A stretch of 64,000 nt of DNA from Panonychus citri (GCF_014898815.1 NW_026515546.1:1722501-1786500); one strand, 5' to 3'. Counted from the first letter of the stretch, positions 45,620 to 58,720 are shown. Numbers and translations are program-made. The notes: generated from the sequence alone by a model not told the origin.

Positions 45620-48600
45620 GAAAAGTTCAGAATGAGAACCATGATGAGAGTGTTTTCTACGGAGGGAGAAAAGAAGAAGACAAAAAAAAACTTTGGAGAA
45701 AAAGAGCAAAAGATAAATGATGAAATAATGTTTTCTCAAGATGATGATGATGATAAAAGTTCTGTGTTCATTTATGATATAATTTACAGATCAATTTTAA
45801 GCTTGGTGAACTTTTTTCTTCGCCTTCATTTAATATATTTTCTTGTCTTCCTCTAATTGTCATCACTTACATGAGAGATAAGAAGAGGGAACATGAATTC
45901 TGATGGAAGTTCTTGTTTTCGCCTTCGAAAAAAAGTTCAGAATTTTTCAAATGATCTGCAACTATTTTCATCTTTTTCTCCATTGATTACAGATGAGGAG
46001 AGTGAGAACTTGGTAGAGATGAACAAGGAATTATCATGATTTCTTACTAGCGAGAAAAGAAAATGAAATGCCTACGAACTTTCAGTTGTTTGTTCTAATA
46101 TTTTTTCGAAATTTTCTACAGAATTTGTCTTCGAATTCAATCTATTTAATGGAGACACTTTTTCTTCTCACTTTATCTCGGCTATTTTTCCTCCTGAGAA
46201 GTTTTTAATCTTCCTCTTTTTCTTTTACTCTATTTTTGTTCTTAATCTGTCCCGTTATTTGATGTTCGACTTTGATTGAATAAGTTGCGATCTCGAAATT
46301 TTTTATTCTATTTTATTTCGCTCTTCAGCTTTTTCGTCAAGTATCACCCACTTATCCTCCTTTTGTCATCTTCTATCATCATAAGCACTTGAAGTAAAAC
46401 TGATATAAACTTATTCCAAGTTCAGAATTGTTTATTTTCTCATGATTATTATTCAGATGATTTCCTTTGATTCATCAAGTGATCTTTGATTCTGAGGAAA
46501 GTTCACTTAATTGTCTCCATCTTTTTATATTGTATTCTCTTGGTGGTTCAACAATAATAATAATTTTTATCGATAATTGTAATTTTCCAAGATAAAAAAG
46601 AACCAGAATTTTGTAAGAACTTTTCTTCTCGAAACTGTATTAAGATGATTCCAAGTGCTGATTCATATCTTGATATCTTCATTTAATAGTTTCCGTTATA
46701 ATGTACGATATGATGAACATCATGATCACACCTCGAACTTTTTTTTTCCTTCTATCTCTTCACTTTGATATTTTTCTTTTGTCCAATTGTCCTTCTCATC
46801 TTCAATCTGATGATTTTTCATCTCTTTTTTTTCATGCTACTCAGAGCCATGATTTCTAGCATCGAGATTCAGTAAGACTCTTCATCATGAAGAGAAGAGA
46901 AAGAGGATAACAAACTAATTTCTTTGCTTCCATTTTATTTTCTCGATTTTTTTCCTTCTTCGACACTTTCATTTTCTCTCATCTAAACAATAACGAGGAA
47001 TCATGACCCACCCTCCACCTCCACTTTCCACCCTCTTCATCTTTTATCTTCATCATTTTCACTCATTTACTTTTCTCTTTACACTCTCACATAAATATAT
47101 TGACTTTCGACTTCTAAATCTCATGCTGACCTTATTTTCCAGTAACTTTTTCTCCCACTCTCTTGCTTGATATTTTCTCACTTCACCCACTCCACCATCA
47201 CCCCCACCCCAACCTTTACGTAGATATGATAACAATAATAGTTATCAACAATAAGAAGTATAAAAAAAGTTGCTTACCTTTGCATTAGAGTGTTAATATT
47301 TACTGACAATTGTGTTAATAAAAACAAATCTCTTTTCCCTTCTTTCACCACCATGATAATCTCATGATTCACCAGAATTTTTCCAGATTGAGAAACAAAC
47401 AAAGAATCAAACAAATTGCGATTCATAGAGTAAATTATCAGTGGAGAGAAAAAATTAATTTAATAGCAAAGGTAAAGTGAAAATAGCAAACAAGGTGAAA
47501 AAGTTTCTTCTTCATCATGATAGTCAATACGATTCAGACTTTAAGAATTGTAAGAATCAAAAATTTCTCAGAATTTGTTGTATTAAATAAACTCAACTGA
47601 TAAAACTCATACTTTCCATCGATAATGTTATCAAATTGAAATCTCATCATCCTATTAATAAGTTGGTAGAGATAAAGTTTGAATAGAATTCGAAATTCGA
47701 AGGAAAAACTGAAAAGTTCTAATGTACATAATATTTATCGAATTAAGTGAATACTTTGTTTTACACTTTTCTTTCGGAAAGATTACATTTTAATGATTGG
47801 AAAACTCAGAAATGAGTGAGATATTTTTCACTCTTCATGAGGTTTTATCTCCCATGATGGAATAAAATTCTTGCTTTTATCTCAATCTCTTTAAATGAAA
47901 AAAGAAACCAAAAAATCTCAATATAATTTAACTCATTTAAGCTTCAACAACCTTTAACATCAATCAACCTTTTTCTTGAATTTTAGACACCGATCGAAAT
48001 CGTTGAGAAACTTTTCAAGTTGTTGGAACTTTTTTTTCTGTTCTGATGAGTATCTTTAACCCTGTTTTCGTGTTTCGAAGTAAATTGAAACATGAGAATC
48101 ATTTTAGTGGAAAAGAAAAAGTTGATTAACTTACTCGACAGTGAGAGTGGATTGAGAAGGGCCCACATAGAGGGTGGAAAAAGTTACACTATCGAAAATG
48201 TTGTACCAAAGAAAAAGTGAATGTTCAGAAAAAAAAATTATTCCAAGGTTCAACTTAGAATCTCTTCTACTTCTTCTGTTGTTCAGACTCGAATTTTCCA
48301 CTATTTATACTAAGTTTATTCTCTTCTTATCAAGAAAAAATTGAAGATAAAATATTATCTTTGATAGAGAATGATGAATATTCGGTTTTGTATCTCTAAC
48401 ATTGTCAACGATTAGTATTTCTATTCAGTAACATCATTTATCAGAACTTTTTAAACTTGTAAAAAAAAGTTCTAAACGTGTTTACTGTCGATAAGTTGAT
48501 ATATACAAGTTCGTAGTTGATGATAACTTGAAACCGTAAATGCAAACATCATTTATCATCGACTTGGATCATCATGATCATGATGGAGAAAAATGAAAAA

Positions 48601-51600
48601 TGAAAAATGTTGATTCCAAATTCTGAATCTGAATCAGTTTTATATAATATCATCGGTGGAAAGAATGAAAAAAATTCAAAGGTTATCATGTACTTTGAAT
48701 CTCGTTGAGAAGGGAAAAAAAAGTTTGTGGTTAATAATGTAAACTAATTACAGAACAATTAAAATCTCATGAGTATTAATTTGTTGATTATTCAATTTAA
48801 TAATCTAGTGATTAAACTAAATCAAACTAATTGAGGTTATAATGTACGCTTGCAATGTGCTAATACCCTCGGTAATAATTAGCTAATCATGATAATTTAT
48901 CAAAAGTAATTATTTGAAGCGAAAAGGAAACTAAATTTCAAGTGAATTGATTGTTGACAATTAATTTAGATTGTGATCAACTTGATTGTAATTTATTCAT
49001 TTCTGTCTCTCTTCAAATTATGTTCATCTTCCCATGAGGATTCATCACAATGATGAGAAATTATCACAATTCAGAATCAGAACTTTTTTCCCTGATTCTT
49101 TTTTTTTTTGGTTATTTCTTTTTCTTTGCTCATTTTAATCAAACATTTTATACGACACAAATTTCTCATGTGTAACAATTAACTATATGATAACTTAATT
49201 GTCTTCCGTAAATGACTTTTTTTTCATCATCATAATGATGATTATTGTTAGCATTTGATTGTAATCAACGATTAACAATGTAACTCATTGTTAACTCTCA
49301 TCTCTCTTCCTCGTCTTGGTAACAATTAATTATTGAGATCTCCTTTTTTTTCATTCTGATAATCATGATATTGTCTCTTGGTGTGTTGTGATAACCATTT
49401 AATTAACCTTTAATCACAATTTAACCAAAACAATTAGTGACGAAACAGATGCAACTAATTGTTAACATTCAATTATTGAATTCGAGTTGAAACTGTTCAA
49501 CTTTTCACTTCGAAACTTTTTGTTTTTCTTGTAACATTTGGATTCTAATTGTTTAAACGTTAACCTTTTCAACTGATTTGATTTGATTTGACCACAAACC
49601 CACAAATTGACACTCATTGATTGCTGAGCAATTAAATTATTCACAAGCGTAACAATCAAAATTTAATTCTTACTGTTGATTCTTACGATTAGATCAATCA
49701 TTGAATCGTACTTTTTATTATCTCAACTTTTATTCCCCTCCATTGATTTATTTCCATTTCTATCCTTACATGTCCTGGAATATAAATTATTCATGGGAAT
49801 TTGTGAACATCGAATGGAACATTTTTTTCTCCTTCTTTTTCTTGATACAATTAACATAATAATCGTACAGAATGAATCTGAATTAAGAACAACAACTTAA
49901 ACAATCATGTTAACAAAACTCAATGAGAATTGAATTTTCCATGATACAAATTTCATCGTTTCTTTTTTTGTTTTTAAAGATTCGAAATTTTTTCAATTCA
50001 AGTTCGCTTTTCTTTTCGGAATTTGCAAATTCAGTTCATCTCTCATCTCTCCTAGGTGAGTTGCAACTTTTTCTTTCCTCATGGATTATGAAGAAGAGAT
50101 AATTTTCCATCAACAGATTAGTAGCAAAGTCTTCATGAGATTTTATCACGAAAAAATTGATACGATGATTAAGAGAAGATGTTAAAAGAAAATATCATTG
50201 GATAAACTTCTATACGAGGAAAAAAAGTTCTTACGGAATTAACTAAGATCAGAATCATGAACTTCCCATGATAGTCAAGGGTGAATATTAGTGATGATAC
50301 TTGCGACTATTAAGATAAACTCGAGACACAATAAAATCGACTTCAAGTCTTAATTCCTTAATGAACATTTACTCGAATGCCGATTCTACAAGAATAGCAT
50401 AAATCGAGTTTCAATAAATACGATAAAAATTCATTCTCTTTCCCACCCAATGAATCATCTTGATGTATCCAATTAGTCCAGAGAATTGTTATCATCATGA
50501 ATTGTATTGGACTTTTTTTTATATCTCCTTTCAATATTAGATTGATATTATATTTAATTAGGATGTTGATCATTTTATCATGATTCGATTCTTAATTGAG
50601 TTTATATCTAGATTTATCATGTCTTCATCTTTATATTGACACGAAGATGATGCCCACATGTACATAAGTTAATAGTCCATCTCCTCCCTCGATCTACTTG
50701 CTCTCTCACTATTTCCTCCCTTCTTGTTACTAATACTAAACTCTCCCATCAATAGAGATGATGATGATGATAATGATGATGAAAATGATGATTGTCATGA
50801 TTTTTTTTCTTCTCTTCCTCTTCTACATGTTGATGGAAAAGTTCATGAATCTGATTCACTCTTGATGGACTATTCCCATGAGTCTTTTTCATGTCAATAG
50901 AATCACGAGCAAGAGAAAAAAACCAAAAGTTGTTTTCATTTCCATCTTCTTATCATCCGCATCCTCATCATTATCTTCATCATCTGTTCCATCACAAATT
51001 ATCTATCATGAGTCTTTATTGTTATTCGAATTAGTTGTTGACAATTCATGTTAATGGCTATCAGGGGGAACGGTAGAAACCTCGATGGCCGATGTAGTAA
51101 AAACATCAGTCAATTTTTTTCGGATTCAAAGATTGATAAGGAAAATTGAATAATTCTTTAGGTATTCAGTTAACTTGAGAATAGGAAATTGAGTTGAAAC
51201 AGAATTTAAATCTCAGAGATGATCATGAAAATTCATGAGTAAAGTTTCCAATCCTTTCATTTTTCTTCACCTTCTCATAATTCCCTCATGTAACTTGTAT
51301 TGAAACTCTGAAAAATTGTGAGTAAAACTTAATGATCTTTCCACTTATCCCCATGACGATTTTTTTATCAAGTATCATGAAACTAGTTTGATAATGATGA
51401 TCAGTTGATTTCGATGATCATCATGCTGAGAATCATTTGTATGGTGAATATTTTTCATGTTGATTTCTACTCAATGATTTTTCACTTTGATACTTAATCA
51501 TTTTTTCATCTTCAGTGAGATGAAACTTTCCCTCTAACAATAACAATTTGCAACGTATAAACATATTGAGATCATTCAGAATTTCATGATAATTCTTATT

Positions 51601-54600
51601 CAGAATTTTAATTCAACTTTTCAAGTTCTTACAGAAAACAGAAAAAAAAATCTCTCGTTTTTTTCTTATCATCAGAATTTTCTTTCTTCTCCTTTACATA
51701 TCATTTTTCATTCCTTATTCATCATTAGCATCACCATCATGGAACTTATCAGCCATCAGAATTGAGATTCCAAAATCTTGATAGTTTCTCTCTCAGTGAT
51801 AATCAACAATCAAAGAATCAAAAATTCAGAACTTTTATTAATTTGAGTTTTGGATAAACATTGAAATCTAATATCATGAAAGTCAATCGATCCATTGTAA
51901 CAATATTATCATGAACTTTTTATCAACTAATCATCATCCAGAGTTTATGATTGTATTATATTTGAAAAGAATCAAATTTTCACCCATTTATGCGGTGAAA
52001 ATTTTCATCGGAAATGAGTAATGATTTATGGTGAAAATGATTCATCAATAGATTGAGTTGATAAATATATTTGTTCATGATGATGATGGAAACTGTGTCA
52101 AACCTTTTGTAACTCATTTCCAGCAAGAACTGAAAATCAGTAATGAACAGAAAACTGAAAAGGGAAACGGATAAAGTTTGAATACTTTTACCACCCTGCA
52201 AACAATTGCAATTGTATCTGTTCAATGAACATGAAAACCAATAAATTGTTATTACGATTACCTTTTCCCTCCCAATAACCGTATCAATGGTGAAAATAAA
52301 ATAACTAACATGATAAAGTTAAATGAATCTATTGTCATCAGAATCCTTTTCTCAGAATTTTCATCTTAAAACATGAAGATGAAGTGGTGATAATGACGAT
52401 AAGCAGAAGATGAAAGTTCTTTGAAAGAGTTTTTAAAGTTTCTTTTTTTATATATGTGATACTATTTTCTGTCTCTTCTTGAATGAGAATTCTTGTTCTC
52501 AGAAAAGAAGGAAAAAGTTCTTGTTCTGATTTTTAGAACTTTTTTTTTTACTTTATTCACTTTCTCTCCTTGGTTTACTCTTCTTATGGGCTGTTCTATC
52601 TTTCGATTTTGTGGTGACATTTTCATTCTTACCTTTTTCTTTTTTTTTCATTTATCTTCATTTCTCTCTCGATATTCACCTTACCTGGTGAAGTCTCTTC
52701 GCCATGCATACTGAAAGTTTCTCCAGATCATTGAGAGTTTTGTTATTATATTCCAATTGAATTTAGATGTAACCTCGATCTCATGATTATCCATAAGAAT
52801 TGAGATGTTATCAGAATTTTTTCAGTTGAGAATCATGAGATTATTTCAGGGTAACTTTGGTCTTTTTTTACTGTCAAGTCTTTTTTAGATTTCATGTTAT
52901 AATTTTCATTTCATGATAGAATTTTCATCTTGAATAAGTTGAAATTTTTTTATATATAATTCTCAGGTGAATCTTAATCATGTTAGTTTGTGGCAAGATC
53001 ATTGTTACTCTAATTAAGTTGTAATTCTGTCAATTAAGTTTCAAGTTGAAATGAGATTAATATGCTTGAGATTATTGTGATAATTTCAACATGAGAAAAT
53101 TTTTCAAGTCTAAAATTTGTACGAACCACAAAAAAATCGTGATTCTGAATAGATTTTGGTGGGATTGGAATCATCTGAAAACCAGGGAACATTTCATGAA
53201 AGATTTTTTTTTCTTCTTCTGTCGTTTGAGGTTATCAAAATGTTGATGAGTTCGAGTTGACAGTTTACGCCCATAGTTTGAAACGAATTGGAATCTGAAC
53301 ATTATCAGAGGAAAAAAGAGAAAGAAAAGAAAGAAAGAAAACCGAATTTACCATTCAGTAAGAACTAATTCTGTTCCAAAAAATTCAGAAAACAGAGAGA
53401 ATCAGAAGAAAGAAAAGACTCCAAGTTGAAACTCTGAAGCTACTTGATTATATGGAGAAAAAAAAATCCATGGAAACTATTAGTCTAATTGAAAGGGAAT
53501 GTTTTTCAGGAACATGAAACAGGATGATAATGATGAAGAAAATGAAGATAAGAGAAAGAGAGACACAGAAACACTCCTGTTCATCGGGAAGATAATTCTG
53601 ATTCCAGTATCGAAACGATAATTTTTTTTTGATGAATCTGACAAAGAAACAGTTCTGAACTAATGGTGACAGGTTAGACTTTTGATTATTATTACAATTG
53701 CTAATATCCAAACAATTAATGACAGAATAACCTTCTTACTCTCTCTCTCTCTCTCTCTTGCTTTTCATTTTCCACCAAGTCCCCATGTAGGTAGTAATCA
53801 TGATAGAAAATGAGAAAATGATGTTTGATTACAATTATTACAGAAAACTAATGTTAACCAGAACTTTGTTTTTTCTTCATCTCATTTTGCTGTCATTTCT
53901 CATTTTGGATTCTGATTGTTTTCGATGTAGAAAATTGTTTCTGTTTCTTTCCTTTCACAATCTGTATGTATATAATATTCTGATGGTGATGAAACATGAA
54001 CCAAATGAACATGATAAAGGATAGAAATGAAATAAGGGTGGGAAAAGGGGAGAAAGTGGGTGGTAAAATGTGCGAGGGAAAACATGAAAAAGGATTTTCC
54101 ATAATCTTCCAAGCAGAATGTTACAGACAGAAAAGTAAAATAACTGGACATCCTTTTACTGTTACAAAATGATATCAATATGCTGATTTTCAGCCTTTTA
54201 ACTAACAGAATTTTCATTTTCATGATGGAAAATATTTTTTCATCTTCATTTGTTGGCTGATTAGTTGATAACATTTATCATCCATTGATCAGGTATTTTG
54301 CTGTCTTCATTAGTATCGCAATTAGTTTCATGATGTTATCAGTGAGTAAACTTTTTCGCTTTCGTTTGGAATCGTTTGAATCGTGAATTCTAGATTCTCA
54401 AGAGATCTCAGGAAGTGAGTAATAAGAATTGAAGCAAGAACTTTTTCTCTTTCACTTTTTTCTTTGCTAATTTACCAAACCATTGGTTCCTAATTAAAGA
54501 TCGGCAAACTGGTGATGAGGATGATAAAATAAGAGAGTGAGAGAGAAAAACAAGAGAGCATGATGCTGATGAGAAGGAGCGAAAGAATTGAAAAAATATA

Positions 54601-55627
54601 TTTACTTGGAGGAAAGGGAAATCGATCTTATCCTCATGAGTGATTCTATCAAGTTTTCTATTCCATGATTATCTTTATTTTCATCCTGATGCTTTACATT
54701 GAACAGAGAAATTCATCATTAAAACTGAATCAGAATTTTCCAAATCAGATTATTATTATTAATTAATAGCCTGAAAACTCTCATCTCAGTTGAATAAATT
54801 CATGATAATTTCAAGAATTTTTCTCCAACCTTCTCAATTCCTATCTACTATCATGATAACAATTCCGAATCAATTGAAACAATTGATGTTTTTTTCTGAG
54901 AAAACAAACAAACAGTAACTTTAATTTTCTAACAACAAAAGAGAAAACAATTAACAAATTAACCTAATTTTCATAACTATTTAAGTTAATTATGATTTTA
55001 ATTACAATCCTTATTGGAAACTCTTTGATTTAATCAATCTTAATGTTTTAATAACTTTTTTTCTGCAATAACAACAATTAAATTGATGATTATCATCATT
55101 TGGTTCAATATACTTCCAGACAGTTTAATAATGTGATTGATTGTTTTGTATTAGGTCAAAACGTATCAGAACTAATCAATTATGGTTTACTGAGCATTTG
55201 TATCTGAATCTGTGTTTCATGATAATAATAACAAAAGGATTCAGATATTCAGTTCTGAAAGGTGTATATATATTAATTGAACTCAAGTATAAAAATAACT
55301 TATCAGGTTAACTGTATGTTAGTGTTGATACAAAGTTGTCCATTGATCTTTAACCATCATGATGATCATTATGAAATTTCAGGAATAAAGAGTAACAACT
55401 CTGAACATTTTTGGGTTCTCCTGATCATGGTGATCAGATTGAATGGATTGAATCGGTTTCCATTTACAAGATAAATTACATTTCACCTCAAAATCCATTT
55501 ATCATCAGAGTTAGTTCAGTGGGTATGAGAAAGAGAGAGAGATTGGATGAAGAAACACTTTTTTTCATCTTCTTCAAAAAAAACTATGAAAATCTTTTCT
55601 TCTTCTTTTTTTCATCCATCCATCCAT

Positions 55628-55665
<38 letters not shown>

Positions 55666-55950
55666 CTCTTCATCATCTTCCTTTTCCGCCTCATCCTCCT
55701 TCTTGTGATTCTCTTCTTGTTGTTTTTCTTCAATTCCACCCCTCCCTCGACTTTTCATCCTCCAGGATAAAGTAAAATGATTCTAATTGAATCTCACCCT
55801 AACCTCAACCCATTAATAGCTTTTTTCATCTTCTATTCCTTAATTGCTCCAATACTTTTCATCTTTATCTTTTTTCACCCTCTCACTCTCTCTCTCTCTC
55901 TTCCATCCTCATCACTTCTTGTTCTTATTTTCTTTTTTTTTCTCTTGCAA

Positions 55951-55981
<31 letters not shown>

Positions 55982-56581
55982 TTTTACTCTTCTTCCTCGT
56001 CCCTTTAACTCGTGAAGCTAATTCATGTTACTCAGTTTCAAGTATCACGAGACATGAAACATTATTTCACTCCCACTCCCACCCTCTCATCTTCCCTTTT
56101 TCTCCTCCTTTCTATCTAATTGCTTCAATAAGAATCTCACTTTCTCTGACCTTTACCTTATCCATCTTCTCGGAGGCTCTAAACACTATCAACATTAACT
56201 ATCTTCTATAAAAATATCACCATCACCATCATAATGATGATCCAAAGTTCCTAAAATCCTTATGGTGAATAAACTTTTACTTAGAAAACATTAATATCAT
56301 GATGATCATTAGATAGAATGGAAAGTAAAAGAAGAAGAAGAAGAAGAAAAAAAAGTTCCAACAGAATTGAGTTCTTAAAATGAGCTAGACTGAAACATGA
56401 TACAGAAAATTATTGTTATCAACTAATAACCAATCGATTCAATTTTTCAAGAAAATGATAAGTTATCATGAATCAAGAATTGAATCACTCAATTAACACC
56501 AAGAAAAACAAAAGGTGAGATAATATGTCTCACTCATTGAACTTATTTTCTCAATGAAAATAATGCTAGTAGTAGGGAACA

Positions 56582-56755
56582 TACGCCTCTAATGCAGCCT
56601 AATTTTTAAATGCATAATACGCCTCTAATGCAGCCTAATTTTTAAATGCACCTGCCTCTAATGCAGCCTAATTTTTAAATGCACATGCCTCTAATGCAGC
56701 CTAATTTTTAAATACCGTGCGCTCTAATGCAGCCTAATTTTTAAATGCACCGTAC
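56582..56755. repeat. Five direct repeats at the edge of the virus-like element
   Basis: Five units of 32-36 bp sharing CTCTAATGCAGCCTAATTTT followed by TAAATGCA. They lie about 220 bp before the first ORF of the element. They could be terminal repeats, a replication origin or a regulatory array. Confidence 0.92.
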
Positions 56756-56972
56756 GCTTTAAATGAAGCTCTTCTGTTTAAAGCATTTCATCTTGAGATT
56801 TTTATCTAAGGATTGCGGAATAGAAAGGTTGAAAGCCAACGCTCTAAGGTTAAAAGATTTTATTTTCAACTTCAGGTCAATATAAAATTCAACAACTAAC
56901 AGAAATGAAGATGGAGAGAAAATTATAGATTTTTGTTGCATTTTTTATTCATCATAAGCGTTTACAAAAATG

Positions 56973-57341
56973 TTAATTGTGGTTAGATTGGAAGCTTTTG
57001 AGCTTACGTCTTTTGTCAAATACAATGAGACCACAGTTACAGGTTTTTGGGGTAACTTCCTTGAGAAAACCATTCATCTTATGAATTTCGTCTTTAAGAG
57101 TTAATGCCATTTTCATTCCATAGTTACAAAAATTAACATTTCTCACCTCCATATTACTGAGAGTTTGACTAGCGTTATCACCTGCACAACCCACAATTCC
57201 ACCAACGTTGAACATGTGAATGAAAAGACGCAGTTCATCCTCAGATTTATAGTTGATAAAGTTGAAATTGTAATAATCGAAGAAACAAGCTTGTTTAGTT
57301 TCCCTATCAACACTGAATAAACCACCGACTTTATCAAACAT
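56973..57341 (-). CDS. Unknown 122-codon protein
   Basis: No family recognised. It has an aromatic-rich middle (FFDYYNFNFINYKS), a Gly-rich VGGIVGCAG segment and six cysteines, with a CNCGLIVFDKRRK end. Divergently oriented to the TBP-like gene with only 88 bp between the start codons, so they share a promoter region. An AATAAA signal follows the stop (about 56945). Confidence 0.65.
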   Translation of the reverse strand: MFDKVGGLFSVDRETKQACFFDYYNFNFINYKSEDELRLFIHMFNVGGIVGCAGDNASQTLSNMEVRNVNFCNYGMKMALTLKDEIHKMNGFLKEVTPKTCNCGLIVFDKRRKLKSFQSNHN

Positions 57342-57429
57342 TATAACTAGAGATATTGGTTATGAAATAAAGTTTTTTTCACTTAAATGAGGTAAGACTG
57401 TTCAACACTCACCAGTTGACAAACAACAA

Positions 57430-57894
57430 GTGAAGATGAAAGTTTATACTCTCCCAAAAATAACAAATATTGTAACATGTTGGGACTTGTGTAGAAAGAT
57501 CAACATTAAAGGTACTTCAGGAAAAACAAGAAAACGTTTCAATGCAGATGTTATCAAAGAGAATGGTAAATGTTTACTTGTTTTTGAATCCGGAAAGATA
57601 AATGCTACTGGGTTTCGAACAATTTTGTCTGCTGGTGCATTCGTACAAAAGCACTTTCCGATTGACAAAATCAAGTTTATAAAAGTTTGCAATTATGTTG
57701 CTTCAGGAAAAATTAAACCTCGGATTGACATCTGCTTTTTTGTGTCGTCAAATAATAATGTTACATACGAGCCAGAACTTTTCAATGGAATTTATTGGAA
57801 AGACGGAAAAGTTTGCGTCATCTATTTTCCAAAAGGCTCGTATGTTATTACGGAAAACTCAAAACTTGCGTTGAGATATTTCAAAATTCTTTAG
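57430..57894 (+). CDS. TATA-binding-protein-like transcription factor
   Basis: 154 codons with the two-fold repeat of a TBP core. Repeat 1 (residues about 8-65): ITNIVTCWDLCRKINI corresponds to the NIVS..NLGCKLDL strand of TBP, with RFNAD and VFESGKINATG matching the RFAAVIMR and IFSSGKMVCTGA blocks. Repeat 2 (about 82-150): VCNYVASG, YEPELFNGIYW (TBP: YEPELFPGLIYR) and VIYFPKGSYVIT. The Asn of each repeat's first strand, which contacts DNA in TBP, is kept (N13, N88). Eukaryotic TBP cores are about 180 residues, so this is slightly short. It probably binds TATA boxes of the element's genes. Frame intact, no intron, separate from the host TBP. Giant viruses carry distant TBPs; one in this setting is unusual. 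Confidence 0.82.
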   Translation: MKMKVYTLPKITNIVTCWDLCRKINIKGTSGKTRKRFNADVIKENGKCLLVFESGKINATGFRTILSAGAFVQKHFPIDKIKFIKVCNYVASGKIKPRIDICFFVSSNNNVTYEPELFNGIYWKDGKVCVIYFPKGSYVITENSKLALRYFKIL

Positions 57895-57907
57895 CTATTT
57901 CTTCTGC

Positions 57908-57943
57908 TATAAAAGCTCAATAATTGTTGAAGATAAGTCAGTT
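57908..57943 (+). promoter_or_regulatory. TATA box and initiator of the PC4-like gene
   Basis: TATAAAAG, 22 bases, TCAGTT, about 50 bp before the start codon. Spacing is identical to the promoter of the decayed PC4-like copy at 27759-27794. Confidence 0.75.
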
Positions 57944-57994
57944 TAAATTGTCATCATTAAGTGAAAACAAGTTATATTTCTGAAAATTGTTAAT

Positions 57995-58720
57995 ATGCCG
58001 GTCTTAACTTGGAGCTCATTGAAACCAATTGTTATTAACCCTGAATTAAAAATTAGTATTTCTTATGGAGTTGATGAGTTCGGAGAAGTGATTTGCTTAC
58101 GATCGGACATTCGTATTTACTACAATGGTCATCCAACTCGTAATGGTTTGAATCTAAAACGATGGGAGCTAATTCATCTTGGTCGATATATTTCTATGAT
58201 GATTAAAGGTACCGCCGAGGAAATCGAAAATATTGATGAACTGACTATCACACGAACGGATTCAGGTGATCTTCTCTGTCAAAAAAGATTCGCAAAGCTG
58301 AAAATTGAATCAAAATACTTCAATATACTTGATGGATTGATTCCTGGTATTGCTCTAATCCACGAGTTCATCAAAGATCCTCTTGGAAAGTATCCTGCTT
58401 CCTTGTTGCAACAGGCGTGTTTATTTTCAAAATTTGTCAAAGGAAATGATCTGAACCCTTTGAGTGATTGGAAGGAAGAAGAGTTACTTGAACCCGGTAA
58501 ACTAACGGATGAGGAGAAAAACATCATGAAAGGGAAAAAGGATGAACTTTACCAGTTTTACTCAGCTTCCTTTGGCATGATAGATGGTTTATCGACTGAT
58601 TTAAATTCTTTTGTGGAGTCAATTTCCGCTGGTTTTGATGGGAATCTAGCTGATTTTGCGAAAGAGAACAAGATAACGTTTCGATCACTAATTATTGTAA
58701 TCAAAATGATTTGTGGTTAA
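57995..58720 (+). CDS. PC4/Sub1-like DNA-binding coactivator, extended
   Basis: 241 codons. Residues about 20-70 resemble the PC4 (Sub1) single-strand DNA-binding domain: a beta strand, then GEVICLRSDIRIYYNG corresponding to the V.VDIREYY.KDG of PC4, then HPTRNGLNLKRWELI corresponding to LPGKKGISLSLEQW. PC4 helps initiation by RNA polymerase II and binds melted DNA. The remaining 170 residues are helical and of no known family, which makes this protein about twice the length of animal PC4. It is the next gene after the TBP-like one, in both copies of the element, with its own TATA promoter. The assignment rests on pattern and order, not on a search. Confidence 0.65.
   Translation: MPVLTWSSLKPIVINPELKISISYGVDEFGEVICLRSDIRIYYNGHPTRNGLNLKRWELIHLGRYISMMIKGTAEEIENIDELTITRTDSGDLLCQKRFAKLKIESKYFNILDGLIPGIALIHEFIKDPLGKYPASLLQQACLFSKFVKGNDLNPLSDWKEEELLEPGKLTDEEKNIMKGKKDELYQFYSASFGMIDGLSTDLNSFVESISAGFDGNLADFAKENKITFRSLIIVIKMICG

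Larger units (their letters stand above)
36429..56581. other. About 20 kb without recognisable genes
   Basis: Either a very large intron of the gene starting at 36149 or intergenic DNA. It is AT-rich, with frequent CT runs, ATC/GAT repeats, many ATCATGAT palindromes and many AGAACTTTTT-like stretches. All open frames are short or low-complexity. One MITE is at 38866-39277. No RNA gene was recognised. Confidence 0.6.

Noticed and set aside
53800..54274. Overlapping frames on both strands near 54 kb
   Set aside because: Short, AT-driven composition and no domain or splice evidence.
55411..56211. Two overlapping plus-strand frames of 119 and 144 codons
   Set aside because: Composition is dominated by CT and TTC low-complexity runs (Leu/Ser/Phe); no domains or splice context.
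56582..56755. Possible CRISPR array
   Set aside because: Direct repeats are nearly contiguous with no unique spacers, and the genome is eukaryotic.
56759..56941. Minus-strand frame of 60 codons before the virus-like element
   Set aside because: Short, Lys/Leu/Ser-rich, no promoter, and overlaps the probable 3' UTR of the 122-codon gene.
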